Positions 8,779 to 18,249 are shown, numbered from the stretch's first letter. The stretch: DNA of 64,000 nucleotides from CAWKAO01 sp963847665 (GCA_963847665.1 CAWKAO010000001.1:62001-126000), one strand, 5' to 3'. Numbers and translations are program-made. Notes: generated by a model from the letters alone, not told the origin.

Positions 8779-9270
8779 ATGAAAAAAGAATTAAAAAAAA
8801 AGATAATAAAAAAAATGATCACCTATTTTGATTTTAATAATGATCATATCAATCATGCATATAGAGTCCTTGATTACGCAGAAGAGATATCTGAAATTGA
8901 AAAAGGGGAACCTGATATTGTATTTATTTCAGCCATTTTACATGATATAGGAATACCAAACTGCCAGAAGAAATATAAATCTTCTGATGGTAAACTGCAG
9001 GAAATAGAGGGCCCGCCTGTTGCAAGGGAGATTCTTGAAAGCCTTGATATAAATGAAGAAAAAATAAAAGAAGTCATTGAGATTATTGGTTGCCATCATA
9101 GTCCTGGTCAGGTCGAGAGCATTAATTTTAAGATATTATGGGATGCTGACTGTCTTGTGAATTTGCCTGATATTTATGATGTTAAGGATAAGTCAAAGCT
9201 GACTGAGATTATAAATAAGACTTTCATGACTACATCAGGTCTCGAAAAAGCAAGAGAAATATATCTGTAG
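8779..9270 (+). CDS. HD-domain phosphohydrolase
   Basis: The 163-residue protein has the HD superfamily metal sites in order: His near residue 23 (NDHINHAYRV), the ILHDIGIP His-Asp pair near 56, CHHSPGQ near 112, and WDADCLVNL near 129. This layout matches the small YfbR/YedJ-like HD hydrolases that act on nucleotides or other phosphate esters. It has no membrane or sensor domain. It follows the permease pair after 59 bases and could be co-transcribed. The substrate cannot be inferred. Confidence 0.85.
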   Translation: MKKELKKKIIKKMITYFDFNNDHINHAYRVLDYAEEISEIEKGEPDIVFISAILHDIGIPNCQKKYKSSDGKLQEIEGPPVAREILESLDINEEKIKEVIEIIGCHHSPGQVESINFKILWDADCLVNLPDIYDVKDKSKLTEIINKTFMTTSGLEKAREIYL

Positions 9271-9466
9271 TCATTAGAAAAAGAAAATTTTCAGTATTCC
9301 TTTAATAATAAGCCGGTGGGTAGCAATGTGTACAGGTGTGCAGATTGGAACACTTTTTAATTTTTAAATCTTATATTTAAAGTAGTATAATTACTTCATC
9401 AATGAAACGGGCAGTGATTGATTTGAGTAAAACTGGAAGATTTAAAGGGGGATAAAAATAATAATA

Positions 9467-9850
9467 GTGAAGGATCTTGAAATAGCTGTTAGAGATTATG
9501 TGGATGCATTAGAAAAAAATGATATGGAAAGAGCTCTTTCTTTTTTTACGGAAGATGCCATCTGGTACAATCCTAAGGGCATCTATAATGGTAAAAAAGA
9601 GATAAAAGAATACTTGACCTGGTTGTTTAAAGTTGTCCTGGAAATGCAGTTTATCCATGATGGAGTCGGGATCATAGTACAGAAAGATAAAGGGGTGTTC
9701 CAGCACATCCTTTCTTGTACGGTTAAAGGGTCTAAAATGAAAGTCCCAACATTTTGTACCTATTTATTTGACGGTAAGCAATGCAGAGTTCACAAGACGA
9801 TCAAGACATTCGAACTTGCCCTGTCAGCAAAAGGGAAGTCTGGGTCATGA
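9467..9850 (+). CDS. SnoaL/NTF2-like domain protein
   Basis: The 127-residue chain starts with a helical segment (VRDYVDALEKNDMERALSFF) followed by TEDAIWYNP, the standard opening of NTF2-like/SnoaL domains, which form a cone-shaped pocket used by ketosteroid isomerases, cyclases and many proteins of unknown role. The GTG start at 9467 has a GGGG-rich site 15-20 bases upstream, farther than ideal, so the start is uncertain. Its stop overlaps the next gene's ATG, which suggests translational coupling with the FkbM methyltransferase. Confidence 0.75.
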   Translation: MKDLEIAVRDYVDALEKNDMERALSFFTEDAIWYNPKGIYNGKKEIKEYLTWLFKVVLEMQFIHDGVGIIVQKDKGVFQHILSCTVKGSKMKVPTFCTYLFDGKQCRVHKTIKTFELALSAKGKSGS

Positions 9851-10650
9851 AGTTTTTTTACAGGTTTATGGACGTGTGCATTGACCTGATGAGGTCTTTA
9901 AAAATATACAAATCTATCTATAATGCTTCTCTGTTTTTAATAAATACTGTCAATAAAAGAAAATTATTAAAATTTTATTCCCAGTTTATTAAGAAAGATG
10001 ACCTTTGTTTTGATATAGGTGCCAATTATGGTTCAAGGACCGGGATCTTCTTAAAGCTTGGTGCCAAAGTGGTTGCAGTTGAACCTCAGGAGGTTTGCAT
10101 CAAAGAGCTGAAAAAAAAATATGGCAATAACAAAAATGTGGTCCTTGTAAAAAAGGCGATCAGTGATAACACTGGAGAAGAAGAGCTTATGATAAGTGAT
10201 TCACATACTCTTTCATCAATGTCAAGAGAGTGGATGGACAGTATCAAATCCAGTGATATGTTTTTTGTTTCAACCACAGCCTTTAACTGGCAAAAGAAAA
10301 CCAAAGTCCAGGTCACCACTTTAGAACAACTGATCAAAGAATATGGAAATCCTGCCTTCTGTAAGATCGATGTGGAAGGATATGAATACAAGGTGCTAAA
10401 AAATATATCGAAACCCATGGAGGCTGTTTCCTTTGAATTTACACCAACACAAGAATTCATTCCAGTAGCCAAAAAAATAGTCAGACACCTTTCTTCTATT
10501 GGTAAAGTCAAGTTTAATTATTCTTTTGGGGAATCAGTTTCATTAGTTTTAAATAAATGGATCGGACCCAGCCAGATTTTAGGAATTCTTTCCAGACTAC
10601 CTAAAAAAACTTCAATTTCAGGTGATATATACGTCAGGTTTATCCATTAA
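9847..10650 (+). CDS. FkbM-family methyltransferase
   Basis: FkbM-type enzymes are SAM-dependent O-methyltransferases acting on sugars or small metabolites. The 267-residue protein has SAM motif I FDIGANYGSRTGIF near residue 58, VVAVEPQ as motif II, and the family's late signature CKIDVEGYEYKVLK near 180. I start it at the ATG at 9847, which overlaps the previous stop, although the frame is open upstream. A basic, hydrophobic N-terminal 35 residues precede the Rossmann fold and may associate with the membrane. The acceptor is unknown; no polysaccharide cluster is adjacent. Confidence 0.85.
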   Translation: MKFFYRFMDVCIDLMRSLKIYKSIYNASLFLINTVNKRKLLKFYSQFIKKDDLCFDIGANYGSRTGIFLKLGAKVVAVEPQEVCIKELKKKYGNNKNVVLVKKAISDNTGEEELMISDSHTLSSMSREWMDSIKSSDMFFVSTTAFNWQKKTKVQVTTLEQLIKEYGNPAFCKIDVEGYEYKVLKNISKPMEAVSFEFTPTQEFIPVAKKIVRHLSSIGKVKFNYSFGESVSLVLNKWIGPSQILGILSRLPKKTSISGDIYVRFIH

Positions 10651-10673
10651 AAAATCAAAATGAAAGGAATGCA

Positions 10674-11531
10674 ATGAAAAAGAAACTATCCATAGGGGAT
10701 TTTTATGAGATGAGAGACAGGGGAGAAAAGATCTCCTGGATAACTGCCTATGATTACCCGATTGCAAATCTCTCAGAATCTGCAGGAATCGATATGATAC
10801 TTGTTGGGGATTCACTCGGTATGGTCGTCTATGGTTATGATGGCACGGTGCCGGTCACTATGGATGAATGTATAATTCATTGCAAGGCTGTCAGAAGAGG
10901 TGCCCCGAATGTGTTTGTGATCGGTGACATGCCGTTTGGAAGCTATCACATCAGTGACGGGGATGCGGTCTCAAATGCAGTGAGGTTTATAAAAGAAGCA
11001 AACATGGATGCAATAAAACTGGAAGGTGGAGACAGGGTCGCATCAAAAATACGGGCAATAACCGATGCCGGGATCGTTGTGATAGGACATATAGGCCTTA
11101 CTCCCCAATCTTCTGCTGCACTTGGTGGCTTTAAAGCACAGGGTAGGACGGCACAATCTGCAGAGACGATTATAAAGGATGCGATTGCAGTAGAAGAGGC
11201 AGGGGCAAGGCTCCTGCTTGTAGAAGCAATACCTCCCGAACTTGCTGCTGCAATAACAAAGATCGTCAAGATCCCTGTTCTGGGCATCGGGGCAGGCCCT
11301 GATGTGGATGGACAGGTAATGATATGCGGTGACATACTGGGGTATTTCCAGGCATTTACTCCAAAGTTTGTTAAAAAATATGCGGAACTTGGCAGGACCA
11401 TAACGGATGCCATAAAGGAATATATCGATGATGTTAAAAATGTGAGTTTCCCTGCACCAGAGCATACATACAGCATGCTTGCTGAAGAAAAGGAAAAATT
11501 CGAGAAGATGATAAAAAAATATATAAAATAA
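10674..11531 (+). CDS. panB: 3-methyl-2-oxobutanoate hydroxymethyltransferase (PanB)
   Basis: PanB transfers a hydroxymethyl group from methylene-tetrahydrofolate to alpha-ketoisovalerate, the first committed step of pantothenate synthesis, in the cytosol. The 285 residues show the family blocks TAYDYPIA, VGDSLGMVVYGYDGTVPVT (metal-binding Asp), GDMPFGSYH, KLEGG, GHIGLTPQS and GIGAGPDVDGQV. AAAGGA precedes the ATG at good distance. panC and panD are not in the window, though coaX, acting later toward CoA, lies at 45.7 kb. The enzyme draws on the folate pool made by the fol genes at 42-46 kb. Confidence 0.95.
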   Translation: MKKKLSIGDFYEMRDRGEKISWITAYDYPIANLSESAGIDMILVGDSLGMVVYGYDGTVPVTMDECIIHCKAVRRGAPNVFVIGDMPFGSYHISDGDAVSNAVRFIKEANMDAIKLEGGDRVASKIRAITDAGIVVIGHIGLTPQSSAALGGFKAQGRTAQSAETIIKDAIAVEEAGARLLLVEAIPPELAAAITKIVKIPVLGIGAGPDVDGQVMICGDILGYFQAFTPKFVKKYAELGRTITDAIKEYIDDVKNVSFPAPEHTYSMLAEEKEKFEKMIKKYIK

Positions 11532-11580
11532 AAGTTTATTAAATAGCTCTGACAAAAATAAGACAGCAGAATAAAAAATT

Positions 11581-12921
11581 ATGGACAGGATCTGTGAAAA
11601 TAAAATCCCTGAAATAAATAAGAAGGCTGCTTGTTTTCTTCAAAAATATTCTATGTATTACGGGGATGTAGATCTACAGAAGCATATAGACCATTTCCTT
11701 GAAGAAATGAGAAGGGGGCTTTCAGGTAAGCAAAGTTCGCTCAAATGTTATCCCACTTATATAGATTTTAAAAAAACACTTCCAAAAAACAAACCTGTAA
11801 TAGTCCTTGATGCTGGAGGAACAAACTTAAGATCTGCTATTGTTCATTTTGATGAAAAAAACACTCCTGTTATATCCAAACTAAAACAATGTTCTATGCC
11901 GGGGATAAAAAAAGAGCTTGATCTTGAAGAGTTTTTCCATTCAATAGCAATGAGCATCGACCATGTGCTGGATGATTCTACAGACATCGGTTTTGTCTTC
12001 TCATATGCAATAGAGATGTATCCTGATAAGGATGGCAAACTTGATCACTGGACAAAAGAGATAAAAGCTAAAGAGGTGGTAGGACAGTTTATAGGTAAAA
12101 ACCTTATAAGTGCTATCAATAAGATAAAAAATACAAAAATATCCAAAAGAACAGTTCTCTTAAATGATACGGTGGCTTCACTTCTTTCAGGTATTTCAGC
12201 TTTTCAGGGCCGGACATTTGAGAGCTATGCAGGTTTCATACTCGGTACCGGAATGAATGCAGCTTATATCGAAAAGAATTCCAATATAAAAAAAGTAATG
12301 GAAGAAGGGTTTGGGGCTGATGGTTACCAGATCATTAATCTTGAAGCAGGTAATTACTATCCAGGGCCCCTTGGTAAAATAGACATTTCTTTTGATAAAA
12401 AAACACTAAAGCCTGATTCAGCTACTTACGAAAAGATGATATCTGGCGCCTATCTCGGTGGGCTGGCTTTTGAGACACTAAAATACGCTATAAACGATGG
12501 ATTGTTCTCGAAAGAATTTTCATCGGCTTGTTCCAGCATTAAGGGATTGGATTCTCGGGATATAGATGATTACCTGGCTTTTCCTCCTAAAAACGAACCT
12601 TTTTCTACCCTTACCAGTATTATGTCTACCTCAGATCGCATCATACTTTATATTTTATTTGATTCTCTAATAGAAAGAGCAGCTATGCTTGCTGCAATAG
12701 TCCTTAGTTCAGTGATCCTGAAATCCGGAAGGGGGCTTGATCCCTGCAAACCTTTCTGTATCGTCGCAGAAGGAAGCAGTTTTTATAAGATGAAAAACTT
12801 CTATTGCAGGGTAGATTCTTATATTAAAGATAGCCTTTTAAATAGGGGCAATTATTATTTCGAGATCCACAAAGTTGAAAATGCGATACTTCTTGGTGCA
12901 GCAGCTGCAGCATTAATTTAA
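11581..12921 (+). CDS. Hexokinase, eukaryotic-type family
   Basis: The 446-residue protein matches the hexokinase I/II/III family rather than bacterial ROK or Glk glucokinases. It has DAGGTNLRSA near residue 77 as phosphate-1, a sugar-binding FVFSYAIE segment, LNDTVASLLSG near 193, and the ATP-site LGTGMNAAY near 222, plus a C-terminal helix rich in Ala. The length is that of one hexokinase unit. It would phosphorylate glucose or another hexose with ATP. Expression probably ends at the strong hairpin just after the stop. This family is patchy in bacteria, so lateral acquisition is possible. Confidence 0.85.
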   Translation: MDRICENKIPEINKKAACFLQKYSMYYGDVDLQKHIDHFLEEMRRGLSGKQSSLKCYPTYIDFKKTLPKNKPVIVLDAGGTNLRSAIVHFDEKNTPVISKLKQCSMPGIKKELDLEEFFHSIAMSIDHVLDDSTDIGFVFSYAIEMYPDKDGKLDHWTKEIKAKEVVGQFIGKNLISAINKIKNTKISKRTVLLNDTVASLLSGISAFQGRTFESYAGFILGTGMNAAYIEKNSNIKKVMEEGFGADGYQIINLEAGNYYPGPLGKIDISFDKKTLKPDSATYEKMISGAYLGGLAFETLKYAINDGLFSKEFSSACSSIKGLDSRDIDDYLAFPPKNEPFSTLTSIMSTSDRIILYILFDSLIERAAMLAAIVLSSVILKSGRGLDPCKPFCIVAEGSSFYKMKNFYCRVDSYIKDSLLNRGNYYFEIHKVENAILLGAAAAALI

Positions 12922-12922
12922 A

Positions 12923-12950
12923 ACAGGAGCCCTTAAGGCTCCTGTTTTTC
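12923..12950 (+). terminator. Rho-independent terminator after the hexokinase gene
   Basis: ACAGGAGCC and GGCTCCTGT pair around a short CTTAA loop and are followed by five T. The hairpin begins 2 bases after the hexokinase stop. Confidence 0.9.
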
Positions 12951-13036
12951 CTAGAAAGGCCCTTTAAAATAAAAAGTCAATTAGAAAAAGAGCTTTTTAT
13001 AAAAAAAACGACTATTTTGGAAAAAATGGGTTTTTT

Positions 13037-13064
13037 TTGACAAGTTGTTTAACTATGATAAAAT
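13037..13064 (+). promoter_or_regulatory. Sigma-70-type promoter
   Basis: A perfect TTGACA at 13037 and TAAAAT at 13059 are separated by 16 bases. It lies about 60 bases upstream of the gene at 13122 and points toward it. Confidence 0.6.
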
Positions 13065-13121
13065 TAAAATCCTGTGAAATATAATAAATAACAATTTTTC
13101 ATTATATTATAATCTCAAAAA

Positions 13122-13490
13122 ATGTCTGGTAACAATTCTATAATCCTGAACAAGAATATTATGTTTTCTTTTCCAAGCCCAGTCAGCAAGGAAGATTTTA
13201 TTCGTAAGATCAAGGAAGCTGCTTCAAATGTCGTGGAGTTCCTTAAGAGTAATGGGTGTGACCATCTGGGCCATATTAAGTTTATTTCAACAACAAATGG
13301 TGAGGATTATCTTCAACTTAGCGTTCTTGATATGGACCAGCTCCCAAAAGTCGAAGGCGTGCTCAAGAAGACTTTTGATAAAATAAAGCTGACTCTGAAT
13401 GTAATCGTCTTTGGAGTAAATAAGGAAGAGATCAGCGATAAAATAAGTGAAGAACTGACAAACATTGAAAATTATTTTCAGGCGTCCTGA
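13122..13490 (+). CDS. Hypothetical protein
   Basis: A 122-residue, charged, soluble-looking protein that I do not recognise. It has an N-terminal amphipathic stretch, a helix with the pattern KEDFIRKIKEAASNVVEFLK, a central beta-like stretch HIKFISTTNG, and a C-terminal acidic helix. No cysteine-based metal site, signal peptide or membrane segment is apparent. A good promoter stands upstream, and no clear Shine-Dalgarno is visible, so the start could be the Met 14 codons downstream. Confidence 0.6.
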   Translation: MSGNNSIILNKNIMFSFPSPVSKEDFIRKIKEAASNVVEFLKSNGCDHLGHIKFISTTNGEDYLQLSVLDMDQLPKVEGVLKKTFDKIKLTLNVIVFGVNKEEISDKISEELTNIENYFQAS

Positions 13491-13514
13491 ATTCTCCCAT
13501 ACTGCTTCTTTTCT

Positions 13515-14096
13515 TTAATTTATTACCAGTTTAAAATCTGATTCAACATATTTTAAAGATACAAATCTTGAAATACTCTTATAATCGATTTCAAAGATGT
13601 TTTCAGGATCAATATATTTACCATCATAGATTATCCCAAAATGCAGATGCGTCCGATCACTGGAAGGGTCATCATCTGCTCCAATGGTTGCAATGCTTTG
13701 GCCCTGTAGAATATTCTGGCCGAACAGGACTTGAATGTTTAAAAGGTTAAGATATGTGGTCCTTATTTTCTCGTTATGTCTTATTACTACGGTCCTTCCA
13801 CCGATGGGGGAAAACCCTATATAACTCACTACTCCATTTCCAGCTGCTCTTACACTTTCTCCAGGTTTTCCTTCAATATCCAGGCCGGTATGCTTTCTTT
13901 CCACCATTTTTTCCTCATCCAGGTATACCTCCCTGAACCTTACTATATTTTCACCCTCCAGCGGTTTAATAAAAGGAACTTTATACAGAGGATTTGCCTC
14001 GATTATGCTTGTAAAAGAAATTACAAGAAGCAGTGTAGCCAGGCAAGCACAGAAAGTAAGAAAACCCCTTCTAAATGCTGTATTTTTAAAAAACAC
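13515..14096 (-). CDS. M23/LytM-family peptidase, exported
   Basis: LytM peptidases cut peptidoglycan cross-bridges or, when inactive, regulate amidases. The 193-residue protein starts with a signal/anchor segment of about 20 hydrophobic residues ending near ANP. The zinc-site motifs follow: H-x3-D in KHTGLDIEG and H-x-H in RTHLHFG, with the glycine-rich core GNGVVSYIG between them. A C-terminal 35-residue beta-rich extension is less conserved. All metal ligands appear present, so activity is likely. It is convergent with the hypothetical gene at 13122. Confidence 0.88.
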   Translation of the reverse strand: MFFKNTAFRRGFLTFCACLATLLLVISFTSIIEANPLYKVPFIKPLEGENIVRFREVYLDEEKMVERKHTGLDIEGKPGESVRAAGNGVVSYIGFSPIGGRTVVIRHNEKIRTTYLNLLNIQVLFGQNILQGQSIATIGADDDPSSDRTHLHFGIIYDGKYIDPENIFEIDYKSISRFVSLKYVESDFKLVIN

Positions 14097-14138
14097 AGAC
14101 TAATATTAGCATAAATACATAAATATGTAAATATAATA

Positions 14139-15230
14139 TTACTGCTCTATGGGTTTTAATTGGAAGGGTATACCCAATCTCCGACCATTTTGCATAAGTT
14201 CATCTATGACAGGTTTTATTACCGGTACGCCATGTTTTTTATTATATTCTGCAGTATCAAACTCCTTTTCTCCTGCAATATAGATCCTGTCTTTCCCCTC
14301 GGCTTTTGGGGAATCTTTCAGCATTTTTATAATATCATCAAGCTGTTTTTTAAAATCTATTACCGGCCGGAAAGCATCTATATTTATTGCCATAAAAAAG
14401 TGGCTCACGTCACATTTTTTCGGCTCATGGGGAAATCCCACGTCTGTAAGATGGGAAGCACCTGAAAGAGCTGCGCATAGTATTTCCACCATTATAGCAA
14501 GTCCATAACCTTTATATCCCCTCATGATATCGATGCCTCCAAGAGGCAGAAGAGCACCAGGGCCGCCACTCTGGATCTTTACAGGATCGTCTGTAAGATT
14601 ACCCGTATCATCAATACCCCACCCAAGAGGTATTTTCTCTTTCTTTTTTTCATAGACTTTGATCCTGCCTATCGGCACCACGCTTGTAGCCATGTCCAGG
14701 ACGAAGGGATATTCATTATAGGAAGGTGCAGCAAAACTGATCGGATTGGTCCCAAAGATCGCAGTCTTTCCATATGTAGGTGCGACAAGAGGTTGGGAGT
14801 TCGTGAGGCTTATGCCTATCATATCATGTTCTAGAGCCATCATGGCATAATAACCTGCAATGCCATAATGGTTACTGTTTCTTACTGTCGCTATAGCAAT
14901 ATTGGTTTTTTTTGCTTTTTTTATACAGTTTTCCATCGCTTTATACGAGACTACCTGTCCCATGCCATTACCTCCATCGTACAGGAGGGTGGTGTCAGTT
15001 TCAGAAATGATTTTAAATGGTGTGACGGGATTCATATATTTTTTTTCCAGCCTGTTACCATAATAGCTGTATATCCTGATTATTCCATGTGAATCTACCC
15101 CTCGTATATCAGCTTCGACAAGTACATCAGAAACTATTTTGGCATCTTCACTTGGTACACCCAGTTTTTCCATATAATGAGTGGCATAATCTACAAGGTC
15201 CTCTTTTTTAAATCTAAGTATTTCAGTCAT
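14139..15230 (-). CDS. Malate/L-lactate dehydrogenase family (Ldh_2) oxidoreductase
   Basis: Ldh_2 enzymes reduce 2-oxo acids, ureidoglycolate derivatives or cyclic imines with NAD(P)H and are unrelated to classical MDH/LDH. The 363 residues have the family start (ETDTTLLYDGGNGMGQ), a catalytic-region NSNHYGIAGYYAM, the cofactor stretch GTNPISFAAP, and MRGYKGYGLA near residue 240. The length is typical. The gene stands alone, with an AT-rich 200-base gap upstream. Family members are notorious for varied substrates, so malate or lactate should not be assumed. Confidence 0.88.
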   Translation of the reverse strand: MTEILRFKKEDLVDYATHYMEKLGVPSEDAKIVSDVLVEADIRGVDSHGIIRIYSYYGNRLEKKYMNPVTPFKIISETDTTLLYDGGNGMGQVVSYKAMENCIKKAKKTNIAIATVRNSNHYGIAGYYAMMALEHDMIGISLTNSQPLVAPTYGKTAIFGTNPISFAAPSYNEYPFVLDMATSVVPIGRIKVYEKKKEKIPLGWGIDDTGNLTDDPVKIQSGGPGALLPLGGIDIMRGYKGYGLAIMVEILCAALSGASHLTDVGFPHEPKKCDVSHFFMAINIDAFRPVIDFKKQLDDIIKMLKDSPKAEGKDRIYIAGEKEFDTAEYNKKHGVPVIKPVIDELMQNGRRLGIPFQLKPIEQ

Positions 15231-15447
15231 ATGGTCTCCTTAAGATCAAATTGCTTCAATATATTATACATCTCCTATAATATATTTTTTAGTAATATCG
15301 GTGAATAAATCATAAAGATGTTTTTAATTTTTTTTATTTTTATTTATAATTAAAAACCTATACTTTGTAAAAACCTATAATTTGATTATATTAATTTTTC
15401 AGGTGTTTTTCATTTATTTGTAAACTGGTCTTGAAAGGATCTTTAAA

Positions 15448-16461
15448 ATGAAAAAGATTACAATAGCAATCCTTATAGTGCTTATTTCCATCACACTGGT
15501 ATTTGGCTCTGCAATGATACTGGTCCCTGATGTAGTAAAACAGGACCTTCTGAAGATCACAAATATGGGTTCTGGAAGACCGATAGCAATAATGGTCGAG
15601 AACAGTTTTGCAGCAAGACCGCAATCCGGGCTTTATCTTGCAGATGTGGTCTTTGAGGTTGTGGATGAATATGGTATTACAAGATTTGTAGCAATATACA
15701 ATACGCAGGACGCCGGAATGGTAGGACCCTTCAGGAGCGCAAGACCATATTATGCTGAAATAGCAAAATCTTTTGACCCGATCTACTGTTTCTTTGGCAC
15801 ATACCCGCATTGTTATCAATATATTGAAAGCCTTGGTATGTATACGATGAGTGCGATGTCAGACAGGTCCGGGATGAGCAGCATAGTAGGCCTGGCCCCG
15901 TACTGGCGGGACTGGAGCAGAAGCAAGATCCAGGAGCATACTGCTTTTACATCTACAGTAGCAATAAAGCAGAAAGCACAGGCAGTCGGTTACTCTCTTG
16001 ATGGAAATGGCATTCCTTTTTCATATAAGGGAGATGCAGCACCAGAGAACAGGGGAGGCCTCAATAATGTATTTATTGATTTTGGCACTCCTGCATATTC
16101 TCCAAAAGGGTTCAATGTCAATTTTAAATATGACAAGAATTCAAATTCTTTTTTAAGATATATGGGCGGCAAAGCACATATCGACCATGAGACAGGTCAG
16201 ATAATCTCTGCAAAGAATGTGGTGGCGCTTATAACAGATATCGAGGGTCCTATAGATCAGTACAAACATATGGCTGTGAGGACGACTGGTTCCGGACAGG
16301 CTTTTTACTTCATAGACGGTAACGTGATAGAAGGTTACTGGGAGAGAGGGGACCTTGCTGCACCATTTACATTTAAAGACAGTGGTGGCCGGGAGATACA
16401 GCTTAATGCAGGCAATACATGGGTCTCTATGGTAATGCCTGGGAAAGTCGGCTGGAATTAA
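15448..16461 (+). CDS. DUF3048 (YerB-like) secreted protein
   Basis: The 337-residue protein has an N-terminal signal/anchor helix followed by two YerB-type blocks: RPIAIMVENSFAARPQSGL near residue 48 and VGPFRSARPYYAEIA near 92, then a C-terminal domain with KGDAAPEN and YMGGKAHIDHETG. In Bacillus the homologue YerB is a cell-surface protein of unknown biochemical role. AGGATC lies 7-10 bases before the ATG. A strong terminator follows. The family is common in Gram-positive lineages, which fits the rest of the window. Confidence 0.88.
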   Translation: MKKITIAILIVLISITLVFGSAMILVPDVVKQDLLKITNMGSGRPIAIMVENSFAARPQSGLYLADVVFEVVDEYGITRFVAIYNTQDAGMVGPFRSARPYYAEIAKSFDPIYCFFGTYPHCYQYIESLGMYTMSAMSDRSGMSSIVGLAPYWRDWSRSKIQEHTAFTSTVAIKQKAQAVGYSLDGNGIPFSYKGDAAPENRGGLNNVFIDFGTPAYSPKGFNVNFKYDKNSNSFLRYMGGKAHIDHETGQIISAKNVVALITDIEGPIDQYKHMAVRTTGSGQAFYFIDGNVIEGYWERGDLAAPFTFKDSGGREIQLNAGNTWVSMVMPGKVGWN

Positions 16462-16498
16462 AACCTGATAAATTAAATCTTAGAGATCCGGTTTATAT

Positions 16499-16546
16499 AC
16501 CGCACTTTTTAGCATAGAATATATGTGTAAAAAGTGCGGTTTTTTA
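16499..16546 (+). terminator. Rho-independent terminator after the DUF3048 gene
   Basis: ACCGCACTTTTT pairs with AAAAAGTGCGGT across an 18-base loop and is followed by a T-run. The stem has 12 pairs without mismatch. Confidence 0.88.
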
Positions 16547-16583
16547 TTGTCCCTTATTTTATTAATTTCAGTAATATAAAAAA

Positions 16584-17756
16584 ATGCAGACCGATAAGAC
16601 TTCAATAAAAAAATTATCTCCCGGACAGGCAAAATATTACTTTTCAATTCCTGTTATTTTTATTGTTATTTTAACCCTGCTGATCTTTATCCCTGGATCA
16701 TTATTTGGCCAGGATTTCTTCACATCAAAACAATATGAAAGATATATCCTCGATAACCGGCACAATAAAATGTCAGAAGGAACCCAGAAGGCAGTATACC
16801 TTACAGGTTATGGAAGTATCAGAAGTAAGGATATAAGGGGAAGAACTTACAAAATGATCGAAGAAACTGAATTAAACAGTATTGTCTTTGATGTAAAAGA
16901 TGATTTTGGATATATAGATTATGATTGTAAGATACCCGAGGTCATACAGACCGGTGCTGTCAAAAACTATTATGACCTTGATGAGATCCTGGATGAATGC
17001 CGGCAAAACGATATTTATACCATAGCCCGTTTTGTCACATTTAAGGACGATGTTCTTCCATATGCAAGAAATGATCTTGCAGTTCTCAATAAAAATACAG
17101 GCGGTCCCATAACACTTGAAGGTTCTACATGGGTAGATATATATAACGAGCAGGTCTGGGATTATTACTCCCAGATTGTAAAAGAGCTTGCTGCAAGGGG
17201 TATAGACGAAGTCCAGTTCGATTATATAAGGGCACCATCAAGGGGAAATCTGCAAAATGCAGTGTATCCGGCTAATCTGGATGACCGTGAGAAGGTTTGG
17301 GCGATATCCGGATTTTTGGAAAAAGTCAGGGAACAGACTGAAGGTTACGATATAAAGATATCAGCAGATGTGTTTGGATGGGTCTTTGTTGTAGATAATG
17401 ACCAGGGCATAGGACAGCTGATAGAAAAAATGGCCCCACATCTTGATTATATATATCCTATGGTCTATCCATCACATTACAATATTCATTTTCTTGGTTT
17501 TGACGATGCAGAGACCCACCCATATGAAGTTGTGAAATATACTCTCGAAAAAGGTATTGAAAGGATCGGTGGCACAGATTGTAAAATAATACCGTGGATA
17601 CAGGCATTTAGCTACGACCTGCAATATAATGAAAATGAGATACTTGCACAGGTAAAAGCTGCAGAGGATTTGGGGATAGAAGGTCTTCTCTTCTGGAATG
17701 CTGCCGGCAATTACAGTAAAGTAAAGAGTGCACTTCTTTCAAGAAAACAGTCTTAG
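16584..17756 (+). CDS. Putative glycoside hydrolase, DUF4015 family
   Basis: DUF4015 proteins adopt a glycosidase-like barrel and are thought to act on cell-wall or surface polysaccharides. The 390-residue chain has one N-terminal membrane anchor (residues about 21-42). The barrel follows with VKDDFGYIDY, IYTIARFVTFKD, VDIYNEQVWDYY, the catalytic-type segment VQFDYIRAP and SADVFGW, then YIYPMVYPSHY and GLLFWNA. The acidic residues in the last strands are those expected to be catalytic. It follows the DUF3048 gene in the same direction but behind a terminator, so it has its own expression. Confidence 0.85.
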   Translation: MQTDKTSIKKLSPGQAKYYFSIPVIFIVILTLLIFIPGSLFGQDFFTSKQYERYILDNRHNKMSEGTQKAVYLTGYGSIRSKDIRGRTYKMIEETELNSIVFDVKDDFGYIDYDCKIPEVIQTGAVKNYYDLDEILDECRQNDIYTIARFVTFKDDVLPYARNDLAVLNKNTGGPITLEGSTWVDIYNEQVWDYYSQIVKELAARGIDEVQFDYIRAPSRGNLQNAVYPANLDDREKVWAISGFLEKVREQTEGYDIKISADVFGWVFVVDNDQGIGQLIEKMAPHLDYIYPMVYPSHYNIHFLGFDDAETHPYEVVKYTLEKGIERIGGTDCKIIPWIQAFSYDLQYNENEILAQVKAAEDLGIEGLLFWNAAGNYSKVKSALLSRKQS

Positions 17757-17791
17757 GGGTGACTCAGGGATGATCCTTCTGCCGGCCAGGA

Positions 17792-18208
17792 TCAGATATT
17801 CCTGCCGAGTGTAGACCTGGTCAGCGAAGCATGCTTTACACCTTTTAATGATTTTAATTTCGAGGCCAGATCATTTATTAAACTCAACTTATCTTTGACG
17901 ACTATGATCTCAAAACAGTTATTATGGTCAAGGTGAATATGCTGGCTGGATATTATGGAGCTGCTGAAATCATGCTGGATATCAAGAAGCTTGTCAACGA
18001 CATCTCTCCTGTGATGATCATATACCAGGACCACTGCACCCACGACTTCCTCATCAGACCTGGTCCATTCTTCATCAACAAGTTCTTTCCTGATGAGGTC
18101 CCTTAATGCTTCAGACCTGTTCTTATAGTTCCTGTCTATTATATATTTATCGAATTTAGACAGTAGTTCTTCTTCTATTGATACACCGAATCTTTTTATT
18201 TCTTTCAT
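17792..18208 (-). CDS. nikR: Nickel-responsive regulator NikR
   Basis: NikR is a tetrameric ribbon-helix-helix repressor that binds DNA when nickel is bound. The 138-residue protein has an N-terminal RHH (KRFGVSIEEELLSKFD, then NRSEALRDLIRKEL) and a C-terminal ACT-like domain. The square-planar nickel ligands are present: His79, His90, His92 and Cys98. The gene diverges from the ECF metal transporter genes, the usual arrangement when NikR controls nickel uptake. The 126-base gap holds a candidate operator. Confidence 0.93.
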   Translation of the reverse strand: MKEIKRFGVSIEEELLSKFDKYIIDRNYKNRSEALRDLIRKELVDEEWTRSDEEVVGAVVLVYDHHRRDVVDKLLDIQHDFSSSIISSQHIHLDHNNCFEIIVVKDKLSLINDLASKLKSLKGVKHASLTRSTLGRNI

Positions 18209-18249
18209 GAAAATAAATATATCAAAATTATTGAATAATTAGAATAACA

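Noticed and set aside
11581..12921. ROK-family glucokinase for the hexokinase
   Set aside because: ROK motifs (CNCGRxGCxE zinc site) are absent, and the length and ATP-site sequence fit the hexokinase I/II/III family.
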